Source: Polytrichum commune | Taxonomy: Eukaryota > Streptophyta > Polytrichopsida > Polytrichales > Polytrichaceae | Length of the DNA stretch: 64,000 bases | Direction: 5' to 3' | NCBI GenBank assembly: GCA_950295325.1 | Contig: OX485806.1 | Coordinates: 30,440,001-30,504,000 of the forward strand | Shown: piece by piece, positions 23,760 through 35,992 of the stretch | How the letters are laid out: each line of letters starts with the position of its first letter | Numbering within the stretch: the stretch's first letter is position 1 | Notes under the pieces: generated by a model | What the model was told of the DNA's origin: nothing | Database searches by the model: none | Seen by the model: only the letters and a program-made list of their open reading frames with translations | Position numbers and translations under genes: made by a program

Positions 23760-25113
23760 ATGCAAGGAAACACGAGATCTCAGAAACCTAAGTTAGCATT
23801 AGGATTAAAGAAAAATGTTACAAAGCGAAGGTCTTCTAATATAGAAGAAGTAGTAGAGGGGGTAGGTACTAGTGTAGAAGGTAGCTTTAGGGGTGAACCA
23901 TTGATAGAAGTATCTCCGGTAACTACTCGATTAGAGGAAGGAAATTTTCCTTCCCTATTGAATGAAGAATTAGTTGAAGAGCCTAATAAGACTAGACAAG
24001 AGAGTAGTGTAAGCACTAGAGAATCTAGTGAAGGAGGACTACAAAATACCATGAATCCTTTAGGGGGAGGTGGAGTCCCACCTCCCATCGATCCATTGGT
24101 TAGGCCGCGAGGCCTACCAATAATCATACCCCAAGGGTTGGTTTCAATAGACATACCCTCTAACCCTTAATGACTATGAGGCAAGGAAGGGACGAAGAAA
24201 TTTCCGCCTACATTAGGAGATTTGATTGGGTATGCGCAAGGTGGGTAGGTGAATTGCTCAACGATGACACTCTAATGCAATTTTTTATGAGAGGATTTGT
24301 CAAAGCGACTACTATTAGGGGTGTGTTACAAAGAAACCCTCGCACCCTAGCCGAGGCTAAGGTAGCTGCTAGAGACAAGGAATATATCGAGAGGGATTAT
24401 GAGCGGCTATGGAAGAAAGAGGATGAGTTAATCCCTCAATTCATCCCTCTCCTACCTAAGACGGGAATGGACCCGATTAGCCCGCTTAATCGCCCTCCAT
24501 ATGTCTCCATTGAAGCGGCCTCAATTCCCTTAGCGGTGACGGGCCCCCCAACCATGTTAGCATTGCCGGCCCCTAGGATAGACCCTCAAATTGAAGAGGT
24601 AGAGCAACGATTAGGTGCTACTCAACTAGGGTTTCAAGAGACGATGTTAAAACAATTTCAAAATCTAACGGACCAAATGGCATTGTTAATAAAAAATCAA
24701 CAACCCGGTCCTCCACCTCAAATAGAGTCGGGAAATCAGTCATCGGGATTTTGGTGCACTAATTGTCAACAACACGGTCATACGCTTCAATTTTGTAGAA
24801 ATGGGCCAAACCGCAATCAACAAACGAACAATAATGGTCCTCAACAAACCCAAGGGGTCCGAATCAAAATCAAAACCAAGGGAATAATCGGGGCCCTCCG
24901 CCACGTGGACAAACTAACCAAAGTACCGAGAAAAAAAATTTTCACCATCTTTGCGGTAGATATCATGTCATAGGGCAATGTTGGTCGGAAAACCAAGGTC
25001 AAGCGTGTAATAACTGTGGAGGCCCCCACGCGTCTAACCAATGTCGTCATCCGGACAAGGTAAGTGGAGCACCGAACCTTCCAACCAACACGACACAACC
25101 GGGTCAAAATATT
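23760..25113 (+). pseudogene. gag: E2 gag, broken by frame changes
   Basis: A first frame (23760-24170) ends at TAA in a Pro-rich segment. Gag continues in another frame from 24170 (QGRDEEISAYIRRFDWVCAR onward), as if the N-terminal half of the gag domain were deleted. A CCHC knuckle CTNCQQHGHTLQFC lies near 24755. A second knuckle, CNNCGGPHASNQC (about 25008), is in yet another frame. At least two frame changes and one deletion are present, so no functional Gag can come from this copy. Confidence 0.75.
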
Positions 25114-26734
25114 ATGAGGGGTGCACAAAATGAAGGTAATAATACACTTAAATCTTCCAACTTCTACTATGATGGGAATACGAACCTTCCGGGGCAAGGA
25201 GGTCAAGTTACACAATCACCTAAACAAATGGGACCGTCTACATCTCAAGATGTCCGATTTATGGAATCCTCCACCATTCCGGTAACTTTAGAGATGTCCA
25301 CAAATGGTCAGGATCCATGTCTTTCACATTCTAACTCCATATCATATGAGATAAAGGGTCTTAAGGAGGAAGTTGTGCATAAGGCTCCGGCATTAGCCGT
25401 TACCACTAGAGCAATGAGAGGTAATGCACCATTAGAAGTAGAGGAGGAGGAGGAAGAAGAGGAAAATCCCTTGGGGGGAATTCCTTATTTTTCGGAGTTG
25501 GAGAATGTAACTAGAGAGGCTAGGAAGGCCACTAAGGCATTAGAGAGAGAAAATGAAATTGTCCATAAGAGGAAAAGATCTAATGTCATCCATGATTTAG
25601 ATGGTAGTGATGTAGGAGAATGGGAAGGTCCGGGCATTCCGGTAGAAGAGTTTGATAGTGTTAAAAGGCCTAAGGCCGATAGAGTAGATGGATACGACCT
25701 TTGGGCCGACCTTAGCTCACTAAAGGCCGATATCACCTTTGGTTAATTATTAGAGATCTCACCGGTAGCTAGGAAGACTTTGAAGGACGGAATGCCCGTG
25801 AATAGGAGGGCTAAGAGGCCAAAGACTAGAGTGTCGGCAAGGGTCCAAATGCAATGAAGAACTCGGGAAGTCAAGGCGGTGGAGATTGAAGTAACGATAG
25901 TGGACAAGGTGGTTCCTCATGTTTTGGTGGATGGTGGAAGTAGTCTTAATATTCTACCGGAGCACACTATGAGGAAATTGGGCTTAAGTTTGACGGGTCC
26001 TTCGCCATTTGTGATTAATATGGCCAATCAAAGTCCGGTGGTTCCGGTGGGAATTATCAAAGATTGTCGGCTTAACACGGGAGGTGAAGAATACATTGTG
26101 ACCTTCCAAGTCATTAAGATGCACGACAATAAGGATGCATTTCCCATTTTGTTAGGGCGACCTTGGTTAAGGATGTCTAACGCCGTAGTAGATTGGGGAG
26201 AACACAAACCTTCTATCACCTATGGTCCCGTAGATAATAGAGTCAAGGTCTCTATTGCACCTTTAGGTGGTTGGGTTAGGGAAGAGATTGATCCAATGTC
26301 GGATGAAGAGGAAAATGGCGGAACTAAGGAGGATTTTGAGGATACATTGGTGGGGGTTGTTCAAGACAAGAAGAAGGCTAAAATGTATTACTCTAGCGGG
26401 TTCTTAGGTCCTAACTTTTACAATCAAGATGTTGATGGGGATTTTATACATTGGTCAAGGCAATACACGGAGTCCATTAGCGACGTCATGATGATGACTC
26501 ATAGTTGTATCCTCCAAGATAGGGTGTCTAGAGAAGATTATTTGTCCTTAGAGCCGTGTGAGGTTCTCATGGAGGAGGAATGGATGAAGGGAGGACTCAC
26601 TCCATGGTTAGATGATATTGAGTTGAGAGATGTGAGTTTGGTACATGTAGATGGGACTCAAGATGAGGAGGCCATGTTAGAACTCTCAAAATTAGAGCCC
26701 GCTTTGCATTTTAAACTACTTCTACGGGCATTAT
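25114..26734 (+). pseudogene. E2 protease region
   Basis: The frame holds a linker with a poly-Glu run, then stops at TAA 25744-25746 and TGA 25855-25857, then a retropepsin-like core with DGGSSLNI (about 25927) and ILLGRPWL. It ends at TAG 26734-26736, where the next part of pol lies in a different frame. Confidence 0.75.
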
Positions 26735-26735
26735 A

Positions 26736-28310
26736 GTGGGTCATGATGTCAAGGACTACCCTAATGTACCCAATGATTGGTATAGAGATACCGAGAAGCA
26801 AACACGAGTGGTCGAAGAAGATTGGAAGTTTGTGGACGTCAAAATGAAGAATGAGAAAGTTAGACCAATGAAGATGGGCTCTAAACTCGATAAGAAGGAG
26901 ATTAAGGAGTATAGCGACTTGATAGATGAATTTAGTGATACCTTTGCTTGGTCATACGATGAGCTCAAGGGGATTCCTAGAAAGATGGTTGAGCATCGTA
27001 TTCCGTTAGTTCCGGGCTCTAAACCGGTGAGACAAAAAGAGAGAAGGATGAATCCTAGATTGCAATTATTGGTCAAGGCAGAATTATAGAGGTTGTTGCA
27101 GGCTGGGTTTATAAAGCCGGTAGAGATTACGGATTGGGTTTCTCCTATGGTGTTAGTGAAAAAGAAAAATGGAAAGCTTAGAGTTTGTATAGACTATAGG
27201 AAGCTCAATGATTGTACGCAAAATGATCACTTTCCTTTGCCGTTCATTATCTTGTTGTTAGAGGAGGTAGGGGGTCATGAGAGGTACACATTCATGGATG
27301 GATACGCCGGCTACAACCAAGTAGCCATAGCACTAGCGGATTTGCACAAGACGGCATTTACAACACCTTGGGGGACTTTCATATGGGTGGTGATGCCATT
27401 TTGTTTATGCAACGCACCGGCAACGTTCCAACGACTAGTCATGTATATCTTCAGCAACTTGTTCTTCAAATCCATGACAGTTTATATTGATGATTTTAGT
27501 ACCCAATCTAGTACTAAGGAGCATGTGCATTGTGTGAGAGAGGCCTTAATTAGGTGTAGGCAAATGCAGTTGGCATTAAACCCGGACAAGACATTTCTAG
27601 GGGTACAAAGGGGAGTTTTGTTGGGTTATGTTGTGAGTGAAAATGGGAGAGAACCGGATCCCGACAAGATCGCGGTCATTGATGGGTTAGAAACTCCGAA
27701 AAATACCAAGGGGATCTCGAAATTATTAGGTCATGTGGGGTGGTATAGGGAGTTGATTCCGGATTTTGCAAAGATAGCGGTCCCTATCACTCAATTGCTC
27801 AAGAAGGATGTTAGATTTGTTTGGACGGATGAGTGCCAAAAAGCCTTTGTTGAGTTGAGGTCCAAATTGAGCACTTATCCCGTCTTAAGGCCCCCGGATT
27901 GGGAAAAGCCTTTTCATGTGTATTGTGATGCCAGCAATATAGCGGTCGGTAGTGCCTTGTGTCAATCTACGGGAGAGAAGGGGAAGGATCTACCCGTAGC
28001 TTACGCTAGTAAGCAATTGACTTCCGCGGAGAGGAATTACTCCACTACGGAGAGAGAGTGTCTAGCCATGGTATTTTCGGTCAAGAAGTTTAGGCACTAT
28101 CTTATTTGTAATCCGGTAGTATTTTTTGTGGACCACATGGCCATTAAGTATTTGGTCAACAACCCGGAGTTGAGTGGAAGGTTGGCTAGGTGGGTTTTGT
28201 TACTTGAAGAGTTTGATTACACGGTGGAATATAAACCGGGTCGCATGCATTTACAAGCCGACCACTTGTCTAGATTGTCGGAGGAGATGGGCACTACGCC
28301 AATAGACGAT
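26736..28310 (+). pseudogene. pol: E2 reverse transcriptase and RNase H
   Basis: The frame contains a TAG at 27087-27089 (likely from GAG) and then the RT core with the YIDDF active site (about 27487). RNase H follows (YCDASNIAVGSALCQ about 27920; DHMAIKYLV about 28134; LQADHLSRL about 28253). The domain order matches E1 but the two proteins are clearly different, so E1 and E2 belong to different families. Confidence 0.85.
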
Positions 28311-29552
28311 AGCCTCATGGATGATAGATTATTTGTAGTCACATCCACACCGGATTGGTATGCCGGAATTGTAGAATTCTTGACCACTCAACAATTACCA
28401 TCCGAATGGACCAAGGAGGAGAAAAGAAAGGTTAGAGTCAATAGTAGGCACTTTGCCGTGATAGGCAATAGATTATTCAGAAGAGGAGCGGATACCATCT
28501 TGAGAAGGTGTGTATCGCAAGTAGAGGTTCCGGATATTCTAGAGGCATGTCATGATAGTGCTTGTGGAGGACATTATTCTGGCCAACTTACCGGCCAGAA
28601 AATCCTTAGAGCGGGTTACTTTTGGCCTACATTATTCCAGGATTTACACGACTATGTTAAAAGGTGTGATGCTTGCCAAAGGTACGCTAGAAATGACCTT
28701 AGGATGAAGATGCCATTACACATTTCATTACCACTAGTTCCCTTTGAGAAATGGGGAATAGATTATGTAGGGGAGGTCCATCCCCACTCTTCGAGGGGGA
28801 TGGCCTATATTGTTGTAGCTACCGAGTATTTGACTAAATGGGCGGAGGCTAAGGCGGTCAAAACCGACACGGCCGCACATGCTGCTACATTCATGTACGA
28901 AAATATCATTACTAGGTTTGGGGTCCCAAAGATTCTAGTTAGTGATAGAGGAACTCATTTTCTTAATGACCTCATTTCCGAGATGACTCAAAGGTTTAAA
29001 ATCGACCATAGGAAGACAACTCCCTATCACCCTCAAACTAATGGCCAAACCGAGCGAGTGAACGGAATTCTAGTCGGCATTTTACGCAAGACGGTGATCG
29101 ACTCAAAGAGAGATTAGGACGTAAAGCTAAACGCGGCTTTGTGGGCTTATCGGACAACTTACAAGGTGACAACACAAGCAACTCCGTTTTCTTTGGTGTA
29201 CGGTATTAAGGCTACACTTCCTATTGAATTTGAGGTAGAGTCATTAAGGGTTGCAATAAGGACACGCCTCAACGACAACGAGTCTTTGAGAAATAGGCTA
29301 GAGAATCTAGAGGAGTTGAATGAGAAGAGGCGGAGGGCCGCTCAACACATGGAGGCAATCCAAAGACGAAGGAAGGTTATTTTTGACAAGTGTCACAAGA
29401 AGAGAGCATTAGAGAGAGGAATGTTGGTTATGCTCCAAGACGGGAAGAAAAAGGATTTTCCGGGGAAGTTTGATGCAGTTTGGTTAGGTCCTTACATTGT
29501 GGCGAATACATGGTCTAATAACTCGGTGCAATTGGAGACACTCAACGGATAA
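28311..29552 (+). pseudogene. E2 integrase
   Basis: The HHCC zinc region ends in CDACQRY (about 28680). The catalytic triad is visible as GIDYVG, SDRGTHF and GQTERVNG (about 28760-29060). A TAG at 29115-29117 lies at the place where relatives read Asp-Trp-Asp, so TGG to TAG is likely. The frame then continues to the end at 29552 with no chromodomain. Confidence 0.85.
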
Positions 29553-29661
29553 AGCTTCCCGACGCGAACGGCCGGAAGTAGGTGCAAGCAATTTCACACA
29601 TGAAAACGACTTGACTTCAAGCAAGACATTCTAGGAGTCGGTCCCAGATGGTCGCCAATAA

Positions 29662-30929
29662 TGTGAGCCCAAAATTGATGCCCACATTGGTTGTTAACAC
29701 TTGTAAAACATTACAAGTGGTGTTTTGGTGATTTATGATTATTCACAAAAATATAAAAAGAGTGAAGCTTGAAGAAAGCTTAGTTTGAAGCATTAGGCTT
29801 TTGTGGAGTGGATTTAAGTAGGAGAAGGACAAACCTTGGTAAAGTGTGGTAGGTAGAAAGCCAAGGTTAGTTAAATGTTTGAATTAGGATCCTTGTTGAT
29901 CATTTGAGGGAGGAAGGCTTAGGAGATAGGATAAGAGCCTACAAAGTAGGAGGAAATCTCGAGGGCTTATCGTGAGCCTTGAGGGTGCTCATCCCCTCAA
30001 ACTCACTATATAATCCCTCATTCTTCCCTCACTCATCCTCTCTTTCCTTCGTGCTCCTTGGCACTCCACGTGTTATAAGTGTGAGTGCGTGGGAAGCAAG
30101 ATAGGAGCACGTGTGTGTGCATGGATGTAAGGTTAGGAGCCAAGGCTAGTTGGCCTTGAAGAGGGTTTGACCTCTTGTTAGTAATAGTTGGGCGTGAATG
30201 ATTTAAAGTTCAATTTATGGCTTTGTTTGAATACTTGGATTTACATTGATTAGTCTTATACTTATGCGGATGTGCAAAGTCTTTTATTGGAGCATTTAGT
30301 TTTGTTGGACTTCATATGAATTTTTGAGAGCCAAAAAACCGAGACTATGTCCAAACTTCCAAAAACTAGTGAAAAAATGTAGATTCAAAAGGAACAGCGT
30401 AGAATTGCGACCATATATTTTGTGGCAGTAGAAATATTATTGCATATTCATGTAGAGGACTTCATTACCTATCCATGAATACCAAGAACTCATTTTTTGG
30501 ACTTCATATGAATTTTTGAGAGCCAAAAAACCGAGACTATGTCCAAACTTCCAAAAACTAGTGAAAAAGTGTAGGTTCAAAGGGAACAGCGTAGAATTGC
30601 GACCATATACTTTGTGGCAGTAGAAATATTATCACATATTCATGTAGAGGACTTCATTACCTATCCATGGATACCAAGAACTCATTTTTTGGACTTCATA
30701 TGAATTTTTGAGAGCCAAAAAACCGAGAGTATGTCCAAACTTCCAAACTTCCAAACTTCGAGATTAAGGAGTGTAAGAAGATATAGTATAGACTTGGCTA
30801 AGTTGCGTATATTCCAACGATAGATTGGAATCATACATTGTGTTACAAAGAGAGAAATCTCTACATGTCATTATAAACTTCTCCATTCGGGCTAGGACGA
30901 AATTGAAGGGTGGAGGCTTTTTGGTGACA
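29662..30929 (+). repeat. E2 right LTR
   Basis: Same length as the left LTR, and no difference was seen by eye. It carries the same 192-bp units (30307-30754). It is followed directly by the continuation of E1 integrase. Confidence 0.9.
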
Positions 30930-31047
30930 CCCCTATAAGGTAGTTAAGGCCTATGAGAACGGATCGTGCGACCTAGAAGATTTTCAAGGACGACCCCTAG
31001 CCACTCGTATTAATGGTAACCGTCTTAAAATATACCACACTAACTGA
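30930..31047 (+). pseudogene. E1 integrase C-terminal tail, right of E2
   Basis: Immediately after the right LTR of E2 the frame reads YKVVKAYENGSCDLEDF and continues to a TGA at 31045-31047. This is the expected continuation of the domain that breaks at 21642. It shows that E2 inserted into E1 and gives relative ages. Confidence 0.85.
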
Positions 31048-31080
31048 GGACAGTTAGCGCTCTTAGTTCAGAGGGGGGGG

Positions 31081-32726
31081 TAGCTAGATAGTTAATTAAT
31101 GTCATAAAGTACATAATAAGAAATTAATTAGGTAAGTTTGAACGTATGTAGTTAAGGATAATTACATTCCCCGAATTGTCCGCAACATTAAAATTCTTAC
31201 ATTATTTTAAGAGATATGTAATCTTTTGACGTAAAAGTTAACACATAAAGAGGGGTGAAGTACAGATTTGCGAACTTAAAATTTTGAATCACAGTCACTA
31301 AGAATAAAGAATTTGTTCATAAATGGCCATAATCTAATAAGATAGGCAATAAGCATAAGGGGCTATAATCTGAACTAATGGAGTTAGGCTAGTGTCATAA
31401 GGCCAGAATGTAAGATTTGGGCTAATAATCAAGAAATGAACACTGAAGTGACAAGTGATTGGGTTAAGGGCAATCATCACCTCAAGTGAGGGAGGCAATC
31501 GCCAACAACGTCATCATGGCAATTGGCGGCGAAGAGACTGTAACCACCACCAGGGGGAAAGTTAGTATGCGAGCGGAGAGCAGAGAGCAGAGAGCGAAGA
31601 GCAGAGACCGAAGAACGGAGAACTCAATTTGAGACATGATATGAGAGAGAAAATGCACCTATAACCGTGGGATTGAGGGAAAATGGAAGAACTATTTTTA
31701 GAAAATGTGGAGAGTTATGGACTCTATTACCGTGGAAATAAAGTAACATTTCCCTATTCATAAAGTTAATAGATTTTTGAAACATAGAAATATTAAAATA
31801 AAATACAAAATTAGGGCTTACATCACTATGATGTCACAATTATAATTACCGAAATGGTGTGCTATATTATATAATACGGTAAATTAAATAATATTTACTA
31901 TTTGAACGTGACACGAAGGAGGTTGGCGAAAACAAATCTCCACATACGGTCCACCCTCTATTACTGTTACACCTATAAGTGTTAACCATTTCCAAATGCT
32001 TACTTTATTCTACTCCATACATATTGCACACTATAAATGTTAAACCTGTTGATTGTTAACAAAATGGTGTTCACTTCTTTGTGAAGTTGACTCTATAAAT
32101 GTTAACGACTGAAATACATTCATAAATACATGAGGGTAAACAGTATAAGATTTAGAAAGATTTGTTGTCAAGTATCGGACTTGTTTTTGGAGGAACACTA
32201 TATTCGTTAAATTGAGACTTTCTCTAGTCTCAAATTAATATATGGATCAAACAACATTCCGTGTTCCGAAACTATATTGCGAACAATCTCAAATATATTA
32301 TATGTTCTAATATCCCAAATCTATTATGTGTGTACATAAGCACATATGGTAGAGCACTCAACATCAACTTCATCAACAAAAACACTTTGGGTAGAGCACT
32401 CCAAACTAGTTTCACCCAAGAAACATATAAAATGATTTCTATTATTAGCATGGTCAATAAAATATAGACATTGCAACATACAAAGTACATGCAATAAATG
32501 CATTTTTCTTCACTGGAAAATTTAGTCCCAAACTTAATAAAAAAAAATGAACTTCCCAACTGCATTGAAATATAGTAAATGGATATTCATCCAACCCCAA
32601 ACAATATAGCATTCGCAAGCTCTACCCAAACTTTGCCCCAAGTTTGAGGAGCACACATATGAGTAATATATATTTGTCGAATTACATATTATACTATAAT
32701 CATGCTAACACAATCCTACCAACTTC
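31081..32726. other. AT-rich region, possible E1 LTR remnant plus interspersed repeat copy 2
   Basis: After the E1 purine tract there is about 0.9 kb that should contain the E1 right LTR, but no partner is present to define it. A GAGCAGAGAGC-type short repeat lies at about 31570-31620. The interspersed AT-rich repeat (copy 2) lies at 31985-32135. The rest, up to the gene C stop codon, has no convincing gene. Confidence 0.5.
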
Positions 32727-35700
32727 TCATTCAACGTGGGTTGCTTCTTCTGCGATCCGAGCAAGGTTGTCTTTTGCAAAAGTTATGTACTTTTGAGGGA
32801 TGGACACTGATCCACTATGATTTTTCCGTGGTTTCCATGCTATGAATATGGAATCTGTATCTACCCAAGATGGACCGTGCTCAGAATCCACCTTCCACCG
32901 AAAGTGTTGGTTTGTATCCCAGCCTGTATAATGCCGAACAACATCTTCATTCCGTGCTGTCGGTTGGTAGTACTCTACTTGTATTTGTCGAAAATGAGGG
33001 CTGGAAGTTACAAAATTTGGATTGGACAAAGCTCTTGCCACCCACACTGGCTTTGCATATGTCTCATCTCCAGGACGCAAAATGAGCATATAACCTTCAT
33101 GACAATCCACTGCAATGCGGAAAGATGGTGGCGGACGACTACTAGCAGGCCCCACGTAATGGTCGTCCACATCAAACTCCTCTCGAACCTCTCCATTTCC
33201 CAAAAGACTAGCCTCCGAAGCTTGTACATTGACACGTGTTTGTGGCCAAAACCCATGCCTTAAAGTAAGGGGTGTATCTTGATGAAGGTTTGCCAAAGCG
33301 CCATGAACACATGTCCAATATTGTATCCAACTTCCGTAACGAAGCCAACACGATCCACCAACATCCGCTACCCTCAAACTCTCCCAATATTGTATGAAGC
33401 CTGATATGCCTTTACAAATGTCCTCCAAATTCTTCATGGGTATTGGTTTGCAAGGCTTAGGCTCTCCGTCAGGCAACATCGTCCTTCCCTCCCCATCAAC
33501 ACGCCATACAAGGAGACCCTCCGGCGGGCTCCAGTCTTGTGACGTGCACAACAACTTGTATTGCATGGCGGGGACACCATCGTCACGCACGTAGAACCGA
33601 AATTGTTGTGCCTTCGTATGTCCGATCAATCGGTGAGCTCCGCTTTGAATATACGGTTCTATAAATGCCTTGAAGTCGGGAACCTCCTCGATCATATGGG
33701 GGATGACGGGAATGTTCTCCAAATCCATGTACGACTTCATCAACAATGGGATTGTTGGAAAATCCTCCTCGCGCAACTTCATGCTCCACCGCCCAAAAGA
33801 TGCATCGATATCGTCGTGCGTGTGGCCTACCAATAGAAAGGACACAAAAACCTCCTTGAAAATGTCTTTCGCAACCAACAACGACCAATATGCAAAAACA
33901 TATCTACTTTTATTGTCCTTCGCACAATTGTCCAATTGGACACGCAGAGTTGGGGGCAAATTCTTGGCAATCACATCTTCACTTGGTGGCTCCGGCAAGG
34001 AGTGCACGCATACATCTCTTCCATCCAAGACCGCTTCATATAGAGGTGTTGATCCCGAGTTTTCAAATAACAATCTTGATGAATAGGACGGCGGTTTCTC
34101 CAAATCACGTAAAAGCTTTGCAAATGACCCTATCGTGTGGTTTGAATCCGCCGGATACAAATCAAGAGCATAATGAGCATACTTGACATCACCATGCCCA
34201 TGTGCAATCATCCCTGCAAAGCCAACGCAATGGTTTAATATTCAACTATGACACCAAAAAATTCACCTGCTGTACATCTATGGTCCCAAGTACAAACCTA
34301 AAGCACAAAATTGTGTTTAGGTAATGCAATGCAATTGTTATCGAAATCGCCTGTAACCGATACAGGAAGCTTTAAAAGGCCGTCCGTGGCTTTGATTCGA
34401 TTTGCAAAACATGGTGAGGCTGTTTTGGCATGGTCCATTTTGTCATGGATGATTGTAAGGACCTCCAAAGGCCTAGAGATGGACAAAGCTCTATTTGTGT
34501 AGTAATCATTACGGTGTGCCTCTTGCATGTTCACATGCTTGAAATAGTTCATTTGATGTGCGGCATAGGACTCTGTCCCCATCGTGTGTGCATCTCGAAG
34601 GCGTTTCAACTTCTCGCATTTAGAACAACGCGCAAATTTGTCGCCTCGTCTTTTTGTGATGTATTCGCTAAAGTGAGATTTTTTTATTGCACTCAGTTTC
34701 GACAACGAAATAGGGTCCAACCCAGCCTTCTCGCCAACTACGTTTACGTCCAACAATATGTCTTTCCATTTCGTGCCTGTAGGAAGAACCTTCTCCACAA
34801 CCTTTTCACCGGTTGCGAGTGTGCGTGTTTTGTGTGGCATTGCATCGGCAAGGGGGACAATGATGGTTGCCAGAGTGGCGGTTGCTTGTCTCGTTGCTTC
34901 CCTTGGTTTCTTTAAGCCCGTATTCCCATGGTGATGGGACCGGCGGCCTTCCTTGGCATACGCGGCTTGTCTATAAAATTCCGCTTTCGACACACCGTGA
35001 ATGATGTACCATGCCGTACAACACACGTCTATGCTCTCAAGGGTGATGACCTTGCGACCCGCTCCGTTCACATGTATCGCCCTATGGACATCAAGCTTTT
35101 TGGTGGATCTTAGACGGAAATCTCCAAGCCACATTTCCTCGCGGATGGCCTTCAATTTATCCCTTGGGAACAATTGGCAACAACGATGTACACAACAATC
35201 CTTTGTGGCAACTTCTCTAATGGACTCCTCACAAAGCAACCTTTGACGTTTACACTCATTTGCAGACGGAATAGGACGTGCCAATGTATCGTACTTCCGT
35301 AGGCCTTTGCGTGGCCGAATGTTTGCTTGGAGGTCCTCTTGGATTTGGATGTGTCGTCGCTCATGCTCATGCAAATTAACCCCATCAATTGTCACATTCC
35401 TCAACGGCCACCTTCGCAACGAGAACCTATGAGTTGGATTAACTTCGGAATGTACGAGTGATTCCAATATAACAACTCCAACGTCCTCGGTGCCAAGGGG
35501 GTTTTCATCAATGCAATCTTGTGGATGTGTGTTACGACAAATACCCTCCGCCACAGCAACTCCACTGTCATTAACAAGTACTACATCCAAATTCACCCAT
35601 GAAGCTCGTGAAAGCCCAGCACATTCCACAGTGGGGCAAGAAGGGGCAGATGGCGAAGGACTCCCCAAGTCACCTTCATCTGCACTGTCATCAAAACTAT

Positions 35701-35794
35701 CCTCCCCAACAATGTCTAGCTCATCCCCAGACGGAGATTGGGTGTTGCCCATGTCGTCAGAGAAGGAATCCCCTCTTCCACCAACTCCCTCCAT
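32727..35794 (-). CDS. Gene C: DUF7869-like protein, 976 aa, two coding exons
   Basis: Exon 1 is 35794-34351 and exon 2 is 34213-32727; joined they give 977 codons including the stop, without interruption. The intron would be GC-AG (donor ACAG/GCGATT, acceptor TTTGCAG). I chose it because the frame otherwise hits a stop and because the joined VTG/MIAHG reading fits relatives I remember. Exon 1 has an acidic Ser-rich N-terminus and a Cys-rich stretch (KDCCVHRCC). Exon 2 has DNCAKDN (Asp 576) and GHTHDDID (612-617), a pattern of DUF7869-type proteins that look like RNase-H-fold transposase relatives. A leader-intron acceptor (GTGTGTAG) lies 5 bases before the ATG. Function is not established. 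It may be a transposon-derived gene that is still open. Confidence 0.65.
34214..34350 (-). other. Probable GC-AG intron of gene C
   Basis: A 137-bp interval with GC at the 5' end and AG at the 3' end on the minus strand. Using it keeps the frame and bypasses a TAG. GC-AG introns make up roughly one per cent of plant introns. Confidence 0.6.
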
Positions 35795-35992
35795 TGCGCC
35801 TACACACATGCACATGAAACCTCAACACACATGGAAAGAATGTAAGGGTCCAAAAGAATCAAATATCGGAAAATGCAAGACACCATGATCAATGGGGACA
35901 CCGAGGATGAAGACATTTCCAACACAACTACAATGTGAACTCCCAACACTGTGTGCAAGTCCAAAACAAGTTCCAGGAATTATTTTGGTGCA

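Larger units (their letters stand above)
21643..30929 (+). mobile_element. Ty3/Gypsy LTR retrotransposon E2, 9287 bp, nested in E1
   Basis: Two LTRs of 1268 bp each (21643-22910 and 29662-30929) start TGTGAGCCC and end TGGTGACA and look identical when read line by line. Between them are a primer-binding site and gag, protease, reverse transcriptase, RNase H and integrase in Gypsy order without a chromodomain. The flanking 5-mers are CCCAA and CCCCT, so the target duplication is imperfect or the exact LTR edge is off by a base or two. No clear polypurine tract precedes the right LTR. Coding is broken by several stops and frameshifts, listed in the gene entries. Confidence 0.9.
15735..31080 (+). 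mobile_element. Ty3/Gypsy retrotransposon E1, split by nested E2
   Basis: E1 contains gag, protease, reverse transcriptase, RNase H and integrase in the Ty3/Gypsy order with no chromodomain. Its integrase frame stops at the E2 insertion (21643) and resumes in frame right after E2 (30930-31047), followed by a purine tract AGAGGGGGGGG (31070-31080) that fits a polypurine primer. I could not find a matching pair of LTRs: the sequence after the purine tract has no copy upstream of 15735. The 5' end is therefore probably truncated or replaced near array 3. The start given is the first codon of the supported open frame. Confidence 0.85.

Noticed and set aside
1350-29552. Altered genetic code as the reason for the many in-frame stops
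   Set aside because: TAG, TGA and TAA are all used as interruptions, while intact genes such as the CACTA pair end at normal stops.
31570-31620. A fourth GC-type promoter array
   Set aside because: The GAGCAGAGAGC repeats lack the GCGGACGG core and no TATA box or gene follows.
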